DNA of 26,676 bases from Undibacterium sp. (GTDB taxonomy: Bacteria > Pseudomonadota > Gammaproteobacteria > Burkholderiales > Burkholderiaceae): NCBI GenBank assembly GCA_014376575.1, contig JACMRF010000085.1:1-26676 (forward strand), in the 5' to 3' direction. The notes beneath the pieces were generated by a model. That model did not search any database, was not told where the DNA came from, and saw only the letters and a list, made by a program, of their open reading frames with translations. This document shows, in pieces, positions 7,001-15,657 of this stretch. A program made the translations under genes and the position numbers. Each line of letters opens with the position of its first letter. The first letter of the stretch is position 1.

Positions 7001-10000
7001 TAGGCATGTGCTTGCACCAATTGCCGTACCAGTTCAAGATTTTCCTGATTTTTGATTTGCACCAAAACGATAGGCAAGTCGCCGGAAATGGCATGGCTCC
7101 ATAATCCCGATTGGCCACGGTGATTGCGGATCAATACGCTGGCATCGGCCCTCAGCATGGGGTTGACATAGATCACGGAATTGGCCAGGCGCCCATATAA
7201 CTGGGCATCGGCTTCGCTGGCGTTAAGCTGGCGCAGCATGACCTGGCTATGGGTCCAGGATAATTCGACAACGCGATCGGCCAAGTGTCTGTCCTGATAT
7301 TTTTCTATCAGTTCAAGACAAACTGCGCGTGAGTCGGCAATGCCCGTCACCATATCAAAACTCGCTGATTGCTCAGCGTCCAAGGTGATCTGATAACGGA
7401 TCGCCACGATAGGGTCAAGCACCGAGCCTTGAGAATTGCCCAGCGCACCGCGCTCTAGCATGGCTTGTGGTGCAGCGACGGTATTGCCTCGGCCGATGAA
7501 TTGCATGCGATCGGTTTCGTAAGATACCGCATTGATCTGGGCACCGTGCACGGCCATCAGATGGAACATCCAGGGATTTTTTTCTTCCGCTGAACGGGGG
7601 CGGCGAGTACATACTATGGCGCGCCGTGGTTCGATAATTTCGGTCTGAACGAATAGGTTGCTGAAGGCTGGATGCATGGCGTCGGCCGCCGCTGGCGCCA
7701 ACACCACTTCTGCATAACTGGTGATTTCTATGGTCCGGCGATAGCGTGAGCGGTTGGTGATGCGAGTGCGGCGCAATTCGATATCGTCTTCCGGTGAGAC
7801 CACGACTTCGGTATGCATATTGAAGTTATTGTCGCTACGGCGAAACTCAGCGCGTCCTTCCGAGAAGATAACCTCATAGCTGCTAGGCTGGGTCAACGTT
7901 GGCTGGTATGTGGTGGACCAGAAGTGGCCGTTTTCCATATCGCGGACATAACAGAACGAGCCCCAGTTGTCGCGTGTGCTGTCCTCTCGCCAGCGGGTGA
8001 TCGCCATGTCGTTCCAACGGCTGTAGCTGCCACCGGCACTGGTCATCATCACGTGATAGCGACCATTTGACAGCAACTGCACCTCCGGCGTACGCGAGTC
8101 GGGGCGTTGCATTACTCGCAACTGCATTTCTTGATCGTTGGCGGTGGTGCGGATATCGGCCAGCTCGGTAGCGTTGGAGTAGTTGGCAGTCGCTTTGGGC
8201 ACGCGTTCATGGAGTAATTGCATGGTCGCCTGAAATAGCGGGTCAGACTCGAAACGTTTTTGCATAGGGCGGTCAAGCAATAGATAGGCGAGCGACAAAA
8301 AGCCCATTCCCTGGTGATGCGTCATAAACGATCGGATGACAGTATTGCTCTGCCCACGCGGCAAACGTGCCTGTGTGTAATCGATGGCTTCATAGAAACC
8401 GAATTTTCCTTCAAAACCTAACGCGGCCAGATCTTGCAGATTTTTGCACGCCTGTTCCGGTGCGATCATCAAGGCCATCATGGTCGCGTAGGGAGCAATC
8501 ACTAGATCATCACCAAGACCACGCTTAAAGCCCAAGCCGGGTACACCAAAGGCGCGGTATTGATAATTCAAACTGGCATCGAAGGCGTTATAACCTGATT
8601 CTGAAATGCCCCAAGGAACCCCGCGCTGCTCGCCATACGCTATCTGGCGTTGCACTGCGGATTGATACGTCTGATCGAGCAGGGTGTTATCAAATGTCGG
8701 CATCACCAAGAGCGGCATCAGGTATTCAAACATGGAGCCACTCCACGACAATAAGATAGGCTCGCCACCAGCGACGGTGAGCTGGCGACCGAGTGCAAAC
8801 CAGCTTTCCTGCGGTAGCTGACCCTGCGCTATCGCGACGAAGGTAGTGAGCCGTGCTTCAGACGCTAGCAGATCATAAAAGCTAACGTCTCGGCGGCGCT
8901 CGGTAACGTTGTAACCGATAGCGAGCAGATGTGTCGTTGCGTCGTACAGAAAGCGGTAGTCCATCTGGGCTGATTGCGTACAGTGCTGCGCCAGTTGTTC
9001 GATAACGAGCAGCCGCTCATTCGCACGTGCACTGCCATCGGCGACCATCTGTTGCAGCGCCAGGAGACGTTCCATTTCTTTTGGCGAAGCCTGCGGGTCA
9101 GTATTTTTGTCGTTTCCTTTTTTTTCAAAACTGACTGCCGAACTGAGTTCAAGTTGCGCTAATTGGCGCAAATTGGGGATGTAGACCAAGCTGGGGAAAT
9201 CATGTATCCATTCGGCCGGGTCCAGCATGTTTGTCCATGGCGCCAGCGTGCACAGTTCACTTAACGCCTCGAGACACTGGTTTGTCAGTGCACTGGCCCA
9301 GGTATGGATAGGCGGTTCTGAGGCGGCATCAAGACTGCTAAGAAAACTGCTTGCGCCATGACTGAGCCGTACCAAAAAGTCGTGCGCCACGATCAAGGTT
9401 TCTGGAAGCGACAGACACGCTAATGTCAGGTCTTTATCGAAAAGCGTTAATTTTTTCTTGAGATCATTATCCGTTTCAGTCAGCAGGATTTCGTAAGTGT
9501 CACGGATGCCGTGAAACACGCGCTGACCAATAATAGGCGCGTCAGCCAGACCAATCAGACCCGGTCGTAAGGTCAGTAAATGTCCGGCAAGATTGCCGCT
9601 ATCAACTGCCGATACGTAGATGGGATGTAGTGGTGTTAGATATTGTGTATCGTACCAATTATAGAAATGCCCTTGGTAACGCTCTAGTTTTTCCATCGTC
9701 TGCAGCGTATTTTTGGTGCGCGTGATCATTTGTCCGGCAGTGATATATGCAAAGTCGTACGCAGCAAGATTTGCCAGTAGCGATACACCAATATTGGTCG
9801 GTGACGTACGGTGCGCAACGACGGCAACGGGATATTCTTGCACATTATCAGGTGGTAACCAATTGTCTTTTTCTGTTACATAGGTTTCAAAGAATAACCA
9901 GGTCTTACGTGATAAAGATGTGAGAAAAGATTTCTGTTCCTTGGTCAGATGCGCAGGGCGGCGGACAATTGGCCGGCTGATCCAGTAGGCGACAAAAGGC

Positions 10001-13000
10001 GATACCAGCCACAGCAATAGAATTGGCGCCGCTGCCGGTAATGCCATCGGTCTTTCAGAGATCAAATAAAACGCTGTTGCCAGCGCAATGCCTGGCGCAA
10101 TCCACATCTGGCGAGCATACGAACGAAAACTATTATCAGACTGGCGATTGGTTTCGCTGGAGGGTTTCCATTCGAGTAGGCGTCTGCGCGAAAACAGAAT
10201 GCGCCATTGTGTTCTGAGGATGGCATCGAGATTAAACCAAGCTTCATACGGTAAGAAGGCCAGCGTTAATGCCGCCTGCATTGAATGTTGATTGGTCGAT
10301 CGGATGACGCTGGATAAATGTTGACGCACGAGCACGTCAGCGGGTTTCTTGAGCAGATGAAATAGGAAGGAGCTAAACGTGGGTATCAGCAAAATGGCCA
10401 ATGCACTGCCTGTCCAGAACCAGCTTTTAGGCAATACAGTCCAACCTGTGATCAGCAGTCCAGTCAGCGCAACCGGTACTGCGCTGCGACGCAGATTATC
10501 AAAGAGCTTCCAGCGCGATAAAGCTGACAAAGGGTTGCGGCAACGATTGAGCTTGCCGGCCTTGGTCTCGTCGCCCCCGGGAACACTCGGCAGCAGCCAC
10601 GAAGCGATTTGCCAATCGCCACGTATCCAGCGGTGCCGGCGGCTGACGTCAGCGGCGTAGCTTGATGGGTGTTGCTCATGCAATTGCACATCGCTTAACA
10701 AGCCGGCACGGGCGTAGCAACCCTCTAGCAGATCGTGGCTAAGAATGCGGTTTTCTGGCATACGTCCTTTTAGTGCATGCTCGAAGATATCCACTTCATA
10801 AATACCTTTGCCGATAAACGAGCCTTCGCCAAACACATCCTGATAGACGTCCGATACCGTGCGGGTATAAGGATCTATACCGATCTCGCCGCCACACAAC
10901 AACTCATAACGCGACGCATTGGCACCAGGCAAGCTGACCGCGACCCGAGGTTGCAAGATGCCGTAACCCTCGCAGACACGCTGAAGTTTGTCATCGTAGC
11001 GTGCACGATTTAATGGATGCGCCATGGCGGCGACAAACTTGCGTGCCGCGTCACGCGGTAATTCGGTATCAGTATCAAGCGTGATCACATAACGGATTTT
11101 GTCGATGCCATCGGTATTGCCGACGATAAGTGAAAATGCCTCTTCGGCACCGCCGCGCAAGAACGCGTTGAGATCGGCTAATTTTCCGCGTTTGCGTTCA
11201 AAACCCATCCAGCTTTTTTCTTGTGCGTTCCAGCGCCGTGGCCGGTGCAGCATGACAAAATAATCAAAGGAGGATCCATCGGTTCGATACTTTGTATTCA
11301 ACTCATCAATGTTGTTTTTGGCAAAATGCAGCAAATGGGCATCTGAAGATAGTAATTCTGAATCGGCATCAGGAAAATCGGTGAGGAGGCAAAAGCGCAG
11401 ATGAGTATCGCGGTTCGCTAAAAAACGAACCTCCAAGGCTTCAGTGAGGCTATCGATATTGGCTTTGCTAAAAAGCATCGTTGGCACCACGACCAAGCTA
11501 CTCGATTCTAGTGGTATGCCAGTTGAAAAATCCATGCGTGGAAGTAAGCTCGGAGTGGTAATTAAGGTGGAAATCCAATTTACCATGGCAAGTGCAAGCT
11601 GGCTGCTAGCGATCAAGGCAAATAGTGCGACCAGCACGAGCAGGTCATTGCTAACGCCGTCAAAATAGGCTTTGCCGGCAATAGCGACGGTCGCGAGCAG
11701 GGTTAGTAGCAAAATACCGCTGAGATAAATGCTGAGAGGTGCGTATCTGCCAGCACGTTTAAGTGCTTTGATCAGCGGTAATTGAAACGCAGCAGAACGC
11801 TCTAATTCTCTGACACCATGCCCGATGAGGTAATACCCGACATGGGCAGTACGGTCGTCAATCGGATGGTTTATTTTATTATTGAGCGTATTTCTGCTAG
11901 CGAAACGGATCACGTTATCTGCCACTTCTGCTTCAGACAAAATACTGTGTTTGGCGATGTTTTCAACGACATGACGATAATGGTCGCGCGTAGAAAAATC
12001 CATCTTGTCATACACATTCGCGGGGTCCTTGCGCAAAATATGCTCGACCAGACTCATGTTCTCAACAAATTCACGCCAATCCATACTGCTGAGAAAACGC
12101 AAGCTACCTATGCTATTGCTGATCGATACTTGATCTGCCGCTTGTTGTTGTGATTCGGATTGCACCAGGTGCTCAATTGTTTGCCCAGTTTCGGCCAGGC
12201 GTTGCGAGATCCAGGTCAGTGGCAGCATCAGTGCTGGACTTTGCCCTTGCAGGCGTCGTACCAGTTCCGCCACGAAAGAGCTATCCATGGGCGGGTTAGA
12301 GCGCGCCATGTCGGCTACCAGCAAGATTAAATTATTCGGATCTTTCTCGGCAGTCTCTATCATGTTCTCTGCCCACGAACAGGCCAGATTGCGGTTCGCT
12401 CTAGCGCTCGCCAGTCGCGCAGAAACACGACGCAAGTTCTCAATGAGGGCCAGACGCAACATGATGGGAATCGCCCACAGCTCACCTAGTTTTAAAGTGG
12501 TTATTTGCTGGTAGGCGGCAACAAAGCTGCTCAAACCCTCCGGATCAACGCGACCGTCACCGTGCGAGATGGTTTCTAAGGCGATGTCATACACCCTTGG
12601 TCTTCCAGTAGAATTTCCACTTGAGAGGCGGGGTAATTCTTTACTGTAATTTTTGGGGAGATGCCTTTTGGCGGTGCGTATTTGTTCTTCAATCAGATAA
12701 AAATTATCCAGTAGCCATTCGGCTGCAGGCGTTACTTGCCGACCGCTCTTGACAGCTTCAGTGAGCTCGTTACAGGCATCAATAATGACGTCTTCATTTT
12801 CCGCCAGGCGTGACAACAAATGATCTCGCGCCCATCCCTTACTGAGTTTATGGGCGTTGGCGAGAATACGTCCGTGCTGCTCCATCTGCAAGGCGCTGAA
12901 CAATTCTGCACGCAAAGGCAAGGCATCATCGGCGTGCATGTCACGGACATTCATTGAGAAAAATGACTTTTTTATTGAAAGAAAAATGTTGCGCAAAGAG

Positions 13001-13026
13001 TTTTTATCTGGTTTCACTGATGACAC
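4093..13026 (-). CDS. Cyclic beta-1,2-glucan synthase (GT84-glycoamylase-GH94)
   Basis: A 2977-residue inner-membrane protein of the NdvB/ChvB/Cgs family, which builds cyclic beta-1,2-glucan from UDP-glucose. Seen in order: a helical N-terminus; membrane segments near 430-490; a GT84 domain with LDTDTELP near 650 and RHRWIRGDWQ near 800; more membrane segments near 845-890 and 970-1015; a glycoamylase-like domain near 1425-1545 (LSWSGSMFEYLMPLL, GISESGYN); and two GH94-type sugar-binding blocks near 1655 and 2172. The GH94 catalytic region carries GSCDWNDGMD near 2653, the proposed catalytic Asp for chain-length control. It is slightly longer than the roughly 2830-2870 residues of rhizobial and Brucella enzymes, partly from a charged linker near 2080-2130. 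The start at 13026 is GTG with a weak ribosome site; an ATG at 12954 is the alternative. No export transporter (ndvA) is nearby. Confidence 0.93.
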   Translation of the reverse strand: MSSVKPDKNSLRNIFLSIKKSFFSMNVRDMHADDALPLRAELFSALQMEQHGRILANAHKLSKGWARDHLLSRLAENEDVIIDACNELTEAVKSGRQVTPAAEWLLDNFYLIEEQIRTAKRHLPKNYSKELPRLSSGNSTGRPRVYDIALETISHGDGRVDPEGLSSFVAAYQQITTLKLGELWAIPIMLRLALIENLRRVSARLASARANRNLACSWAENMIETAEKDPNNLILLVADMARSNPPMDSSFVAELVRRLQGQSPALMLPLTWISQRLAETGQTIEHLVQSESQQQAADQVSISNSIGSLRFLSSMDWREFVENMSLVEHILRKDPANVYDKMDFSTRDHYRHVVENIAKHSILSEAEVADNVIRFASRNTLNNKINHPIDDRTAHVGYYLIGHGVRELERSAAFQLPLIKALKRAGRYAPLSIYLSGILLLTLLATVAIAGKAYFDGVSNDLLVLVALFALIASSQLALAMVNWISTLITTPSLLPRMDFSTGIPLESSSLVVVPTMLFSKANIDSLTEALEVRFLANRDTHLRFCLLTDFPDADSELLSSDAHLLHFAKNNIDELNTKYRTDGSSFDYFVMLHRPRRWNAQEKSWMGFERKRGKLADLNAFLRGGAEEAFSLIVGNTDGIDKIRYVITLDTDTELPRDAARKFVAAMAHPLNRARYDDKLQRVCEGYGILQPRVAVSLPGANASRYELLCGGEIGIDPYTRTVSDVYQDVFGEGSFIGKGIYEVDIFEHALKGRMPENRILSHDLLEGCYARAGLLSDVQLHEQHPSSYAADVSRRHRWIRGDWQIASWLLPSVPGGDETKAGKLNRCRNPLSALSRWKLFDNLRRSAVPVALTGLLITGWTVLPKSWFWTGSALAILLIPTFSSFLFHLLKKPADVLVRQHLSSVIRSTNQHSMQAALTLAFLPYEAWFNLDAILRTQWRILFSRRRLLEWKPSSETNRQSDNSFRSYARQMWIAPGIALATAFYLISERPMALPAAAPILLLWLVSPFVAYWISRPIVRRPAHLTKEQKSFLTSLSRKTWLFFETYVTEKDNWLPPDNVQEYPVAVVAHRTSPTNIGVSLLANLAAYDFAYITAGQMITRTKNTLQTMEKLERYQGHFYNWYDTQYLTPLHPIYVSAVDSGNLAGHLLTLRPGLIGLADAPIIGQRVFHGIRDTYEILLTETDNDLKKKLTLFDKDLTLACLSLPETLIVAHDFLVRLSHGASSFLSSLDAASEPPIHTWASALTNQCLEALSELCTLAPWTNMLDPAEWIHDFPSLVYIPNLRQLAQLELSSAVSFEKKGNDKNTDPQASPKEMERLLALQQMVADGSARANERLLVIEQLAQHCTQSAQMDYRFLYDATTHLLAIGYNVTERRRDVSFYDLLASEARLTTFVAIAQGQLPQESWFALGRQLTVAGGEPILLSWSGSMFEYLMPLLVMPTFDNTLLDQTYQSAVQRQIAYGEQRGVPWGISESGYNAFDASLNYQYRAFGVPGLGFKRGLGDDLVIAPYATMMALMIAPEQACKNLQDLAALGFEGKFGFYEAIDYTQARLPRGQSNTVIRSFMTHHQGMGFLSLAYLLLDRPMQKRFESDPLFQATMQLLHERVPKATANYSNATELADIRTTANDQEMQLRVMQRPDSRTPEVQLLSNGRYHVMMTSAGGSYSRWNDMAITRWREDSTRDNWGSFCYVRDMENGHFWSTTYQPTLTQPSSYEVIFSEGRAEFRRSDNNFNMHTEVVVSPEDDIELRRTRITNRSRYRRTIEITSYAEVVLAPAAADAMHPAFSNLFVQTEIIEPRRAIVCTRRPRSAEEKNPWMFHLMAVHGAQINAVSYETDRMQFIGRGNTVAAPQAMLERGALGNSQGSVLDPIVAIRYQITLDAEQSASFDMVTGIADSRAVCLELIEKYQDRHLADRVVELSWTHSQVMLRQLNASEADAQLYGRLANSVIYVNPMLRADASVLIRNHRGQSGLWSHAISGDLPIVLVQIKNQENLELVRQLVQAHAYWRSKGLAVDLAIWNEEHNGYRQELQEQILGLISSVTGAHAIDKPGGIFVRVIDQISNEDRILFQSVARAILSDSRGTLAEQINRRDLVEERRQSFSAKISPLAEQINKREQSEERRRFFPFINASTDEQASAPNLVENRVPRLRPSSTAPTARNADVLAKREMILTNGIGGFTPDGREYIITTSSAKVTPAPWVNVLANAQFGSVISESGQAYTWGENAHEFRLTPWANDPVSDLGGEVFYLRDEETGHYWSPTPLPCRGRGDYVTRHGFGYSVFEHCEDGLVSELTVYVALDAAIKYSVLRIRNVSDRTRQLSATGYVEWVLGDLRPKTVMHIHTETDTTTSALLARNPYNTEFTQRTAFFDVDSSTRCVSGDRNEFIGRNRSLHNPAAMEQIRLSGKLGAGLDPCAAMQVPFELHQGQQKEMVFMLGVADTRHMDVSQLVLRHRGASAAHEALAAVNAYWQHTLSAVQVETPDPAFNVLANGWLMYQTIACRLWARSGYYQSGGAFGFRDQLQDSMALVHSEPKLVRAHLLLCAAHQFIEGDAQHWWHPPTDRGVRTHCSDDFLWLPLAVFRYISSTGDNGVLDEVIHFIEGRSLNQEEDSYYDLPMRSSETATLYVHCVRAIERGLKFGVHGLSLIGSCDWNDGMDKVGQHGKGESIWLSFFLYEVLMRFAEVAMIKNDTSFSERCHREAVQLQQNIESNGWDGNWYRRAYFDDGTPLGSAQNIECQIDSISQSWSVLSGAGDPTRTKMAMEAVDRRLVKRDDAIIQLLDPPFDKSDQNPGYIRGYVPGVRENGGQYTHAAIWTAMAFAKMGAGGEPADKERAWELMRMINPVNHGNSAEHIARYKVEPYVIAADVYAVAPHVGRGGWTWYTGSSGWMYRLMTESLLGLHLMGDKLMISPCLPRDWSTYQIHYRYRDTMYHIVITQSRNAGAVASVSVDGVRQTGQFIALIDDQQNHIVEIIVLA

Positions 13027-13075
13027 TTTCTATAAGTTAATCTTGAAAAGACAGAGATGTAATTTGATCCTCTCG

Positions 13076-13121
13076 ATGTTAAACCAGAGTGAAAAAATTA
13101 AAGGTGCGTTACCGCACAGAG
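13076..13121 (-). promoter_or_regulatory. Recurrent palindromic promoter motif, copy 4 (glucan synthase)
   Basis: 13104-13121 reads GTGCGTTACCGCACAGAG on the plus strand; the core on the minus strand is GTGCGGTAACGCAC, a perfect palindrome at the outer 5 bp. In the minus direction TAACAT (13081-13076) sits at the standard 18-nt spacer, which would start transcription about 43 nt before the GTG of the glucan synthase gene. The AGAG tail is on the plus strand, where no -10 is seen, so direction is inferred from spacing. Confidence 0.55.
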
Positions 13122-13215
13122 AACCAGATTTTCGGCTGAAGAGAAATGCGTTTCATGTTTAAGCAATTCCTCAAAAAAATTTTTCCTTGGTGTCAGAATT
13201 TAAAAAAAATCCTGT

Positions 13216-13258
13216 GTGCGTCAGCGTACAGACCTGTAGTAGGACACGCCTGTAAAGT
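13216..13258 (+). promoter_or_regulatory. Recurrent palindromic promoter motif, copy 5 (lipoprotein/ferritin-like operon)
   Basis: GTGCGTCAGCGTACAGAC at 13216-13233, then TAAAGT at 13253-13258 after a 19-nt spacer. It leads into the plus-strand operon starting at 13312, with a leader of roughly 47 nt. Together with copy 4 it makes the 285-bp divergent region 13027-13311 a two-way control region; I see no gene inside it. Confidence 0.65.
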
Positions 13259-13311
13259 GAATTATCAAACGCAAAAACAATGTTGATTTTGCGATCTACT
13301 GGAGAAAAATA

Positions 13312-13692
13312 ATGATGAATAACGTAAAAATTGGACTCATGACACTTTGCAGTCTTGCGGCAGTTTTAACAGTCGGCTGTACCAGTATGAAAACACCGGC
13401 AACTGCCGATGTCGCTGTCTCAAAAGCAGCGGTAGATAACGCAGCAGGTGCTGGTGGTACCGAATTCGCACCGATGGAAATGACCTCTGCACGCGAAAAA
13501 ATGGCGCTGGCTAATCAAGCAATGACAAAAAAAGATTACAAGCTCGCGATCGATTTGGCCAATCAAGCACAAGCGGACGCAAAACTGGCACAAAGCAAAG
13601 CAAACTCAGCAAAAGCACAAGCGGCGGCGGACGCATTGCAAGATGATATTCGTGTCATGCGTGAAGAATTGAATCGCGCAAATCAGCAATAG
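13312..13692 (+). CDS. DUF4398-type lipoprotein
   Basis: A 126-residue protein with a lipoprotein signal: basic start, hydrophobic core, and LTVGC with the lipidated Cys at residue 23. The mature part has the pattern FAPMEMTSAREKMALANQAM and then a long Ala/Lys/Gln-rich helix (YKLAIDLANQAQADAKLAQS), as in the DUF4398 family, which occurs next to OmpA-type lipoproteins. Predicted to be an envelope lipoprotein, probably outer membrane because residue +2 is Thr rather than Asp. GGAG precedes the ATG by 7 nt. First gene of a four-gene operon under motif copy 5. Molecular function unknown; an envelope-stabilising role is inferred from family and neighbours. Confidence 0.8.
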   Translation: MMNNVKIGLMTLCSLAAVLTVGCTSMKTPATADVAVSKAAVDNAAGAGGTEFAPMEMTSAREKMALANQAMTKKDYKLAIDLANQAQADAKLAQSKANSAKAQAAADALQDDIRVMREELNRANQQ

Positions 13693-13740
13693 ATTTATAA
13701 AAATTAAATCAAAATTTAAAAAATATTAAAGGAAATGATC

Positions 13741-14652
13741 ATGAATAAGATGCAACTAACCCCGGTATTATTGGCTATCGCAGTACTTGTTGGCGCGTGC
13801 AGCTCTATGCCAACGACCACTAGTTTGCTTGACCAGACACGTAGCGATTATGTGATTGCACAAAATAATCCTAATGTGGCCAATTACGCACCGTCAGAAA
13901 TGAGACAAGCAGGTGATGCATTGGCACAAGCCAATGATGCTGCCATTAAAAATGAAAGTATGGAAAAAATTGATAAATTGGCTTATCTCGCCAGACAAAA
14001 AATTGCGACAACACAAGAAGTGGCAAAGCAAAGAGTAGCAGAGGCAGAGGTTGCCAATGCGGGTAAAGAACGTAACCAAATTCGTTTGGATCAACGCACG
14101 ATGGAAGCGAATCAAGCTAAGGCAAACGCAAACCAAGCAAATGCGATCGCTGATCAATCCAGATTAGCGACACAGGTTGCCCAAAGCGAGACAGTCGAAG
14201 CACAACGCCAGGCGCAAGATGCTCAAGTACGCGCTGCAAAGTTAGAGAAACAGTTGGCTGATCTGGCCGCCAAACAAACAGAACGTGGGATCGTCATCAC
14301 TATTGGTGATGTGCTGTTTGGCACAGATCAGGCTCGTCTAAACCCCGAAGGGATACGTACAACACAAAAACTGGCCGATGTGCTGCAGCAAAATCCGCAA
14401 CGCACTGTGTTGATAGAAGGCTTTACCGATAGTACTGGCTCGGCTGAACACAATCAGGATTTATCAGAGCGTCGTGCCTCTGCCGTGCGTAGTGCCTTGC
14501 AATTGGCGGGCGTTAATCGTGATCGCATTGCGATACGTGGCTATGGCATTTCATATCCTATCGCCGCTAATGATACAGCCGCGAATCGCCAGCTGAACCG
14601 ACGCGTAGAGATCGTGCTCTCTGACGCTACTGGCAAAATTGCACCACGTTAA
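13741..14652 (+). CDS. OmpA-family lipoprotein with N-terminal DUF4398 region
   Basis: About 303 residues. The signal ends at LVGAC, giving an N-terminal lipid anchor. The region after it repeats the DUF4398 theme of the preceding gene (NYAPSEMRQAGDALAQANDA), followed by a long Ala/Gln-rich helix to about residue 180. The C-terminal 115 residues are an OmpA/MotB peptidoglycan-binding domain: VLFGTDQARLNPEG, GFTDSTGSAEHNQDLSERRA with the diaminopimelate-binding Asp and Arg positions, GYGISYPIAANDT and NRRVEIVLSD. It would tether the outer membrane to the cell wall. AGGA lies 7 nt before the ATG at 13741; an ATG at 13735 is too close to it. Follows the DUF4398 gene by 48 nt and is cotranscribed. 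Confidence 0.88.
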   Translation: MNKMQLTPVLLAIAVLVGACSSMPTTTSLLDQTRSDYVIAQNNPNVANYAPSEMRQAGDALAQANDAAIKNESMEKIDKLAYLARQKIATTQEVAKQRVAEAEVANAGKERNQIRLDQRTMEANQAKANANQANAIADQSRLATQVAQSETVEAQRQAQDAQVRAAKLEKQLADLAAKQTERGIVITIGDVLFGTDQARLNPEGIRTTQKLADVLQQNPQRTVLIEGFTDSTGSAEHNQDLSERRASAVRSALQLAGVNRDRIAIRGYGISYPIAANDTAANRQLNRRVEIVLSDATGKIAPR

Positions 14653-14663
14653 ATTTGTTCAAT

Positions 14664-14690
14664 CACTGTGTAAATGAAATTTGCATAGTG
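14664..14690 (+). terminator. Intergenic hairpin, possible attenuator or partial terminator
   Basis: CACTGTGTAAAT (14664-14675) pairs with ATTTGCATAGTG (14679-14690) over 12 positions, two of them G-T, around a 3-nt loop. It is followed by a modest T/A-rich stretch (TAATATTTT). It lies between the OmpA-like and ferritin-like genes and could reduce readthrough or protect the upstream mRNA end. Confidence 0.4.
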
Positions 14691-14721
14691 GCGTAATATT
14701 TTCGATGTTTACTGAAAGTTA

Positions 14722-15252
14722 ATGATGCATGACGATAAAAAATTTACGATTGACACTGCCGCAATCCGAGCTGCAGCCAAAGATATGGATGATGGAGCGG
14801 TGACAGCGGGTTATCAGGCGGATAGGAAAAAAGTGATTACCATGTTAAACGATGCGCTAGCGACAGAGCTGGTGTGTGTATTGCGATACAAGCGACATTA
14901 CTACACGGCCAGTGGTTTGCAAAATGGCCCCATCAAAGCTGAGTTTTTGCAGCACGCTATAGAAGAGCAAGGCCATGCTGATCTATTGGCCGAACGCATT
15001 GTGCAATTAAATGGCAAGCCAGATTTTAATCCTGCCACGTTGATCGCGCGTAGTCATGCTGAATACGATGATGCTGACAGTATTCAGAATATGATCAAGG
15101 CTAATCTGATTGCCGAACGTATTGCCATTGAGGCCTATCGCCAGATGATAGAGACAATAGGTGAAACCGATCCGACTACACGCCATATGCTCGTCGGCAT
15201 TATGGCGATGGAAGAAGAGCATGCAGATGATATGCGTGATTTACTCGCATAA
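14722..15252 (+). CDS. Ferritin-like di-iron protein (bacterioferritin-related)
   Basis: A 176-residue four-helix protein. Di-iron ligand candidates are Glu49 (ALATEL), Glu82 and His85 (IEEQGHAD), Glu132 (LIAERIAIEAY) and Glu164/His167 (MEEEHADD), the E...ExxH...E...ExxH layout of ferritin-like proteins. The Glu49-Glu82 spacing of 33 equals that in bacterioferritin. The residue after Glu82 is Gln where bacterioferritin has the haem-binding Met, so a haem-type bacterioferritin is unlikely. Probable role: iron storage or detoxification. An N-terminal extension of about 35 residues precedes the bundle. The Shine-Dalgarno is weak and the start may be the next ATG (14725). Third gene of the operon. 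Confidence 0.82.
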   Translation: MMHDDKKFTIDTAAIRAAAKDMDDGAVTAGYQADRKKVITMLNDALATELVCVLRYKRHYYTASGLQNGPIKAEFLQHAIEEQGHADLLAERIVQLNGKPDFNPATLIARSHAEYDDADSIQNMIKANLIAERIAIEAYRQMIETIGETDPTTRHMLVGIMAMEEEHADDMRDLLA

Positions 15253-15319
15253 ATTTGAAAAAGTGAAGCGCCGATTTTAACTTCTTTACATTTTTTACTT
15301 ACAAACTCAGGAGAACACC

Positions 15320-15622
15320 ATGTTCGAATCACATTTCAGAACAACAAACAATGACGTTAATGTCATTATCAGAGATGCTCAGGCGGTGCTTCACGAAGCC
15401 GCAACTTTGACCGGTGAGAAAGCGGTTGATGCGCGTCAGCGTGCCATGAAATTGCTCGATACCGCAATCGTCAGTGCACACGATGTTCACGCTAACGCGA
15501 TGGTTGCGGGTAAAGAGATGGCCGCTTCTGCGGATCATTATGTCAAAGAAAATCCATGGAAAACTATTAGTGCCGCAGCCAGTATCGGCTTGTTACTGGG
15601 CGTTATTCTTGGTCGAAAATAG
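15320..15622 (+). CDS. DUF883 family protein, second copy
   Basis: A 100-residue ElaB/YqjD-type protein. The helical middle (DARQRAMKLLDTAIVSAHDV) and the C-terminal signature (YVKENPWKTISAAASIGLLL, GVILGRK) are diagnostic: a block with ENPW, a single membrane helix and a basic end. AGGAG lies 7 nt before the ATG. It closes the operon that begins at 13312 and is followed by a strong terminator. Its presence beside a ferritin-like and cell-envelope genes suggests a stationary-phase or stress role, an inference from the E. coli paralogues that bind ribosomes at the inner membrane. Confidence 0.88.
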   Translation: MFESHFRTTNNDVNVIIRDAQAVLHEAATLTGEKAVDARQRAMKLLDTAIVSAHDVHANAMVAGKEMAASADHYVKENPWKTISAAASIGLLLGVILGRK

Positions 15623-15657
15623 ACATGGGTGATGTGGGAATAATGCGTTGATATGTA

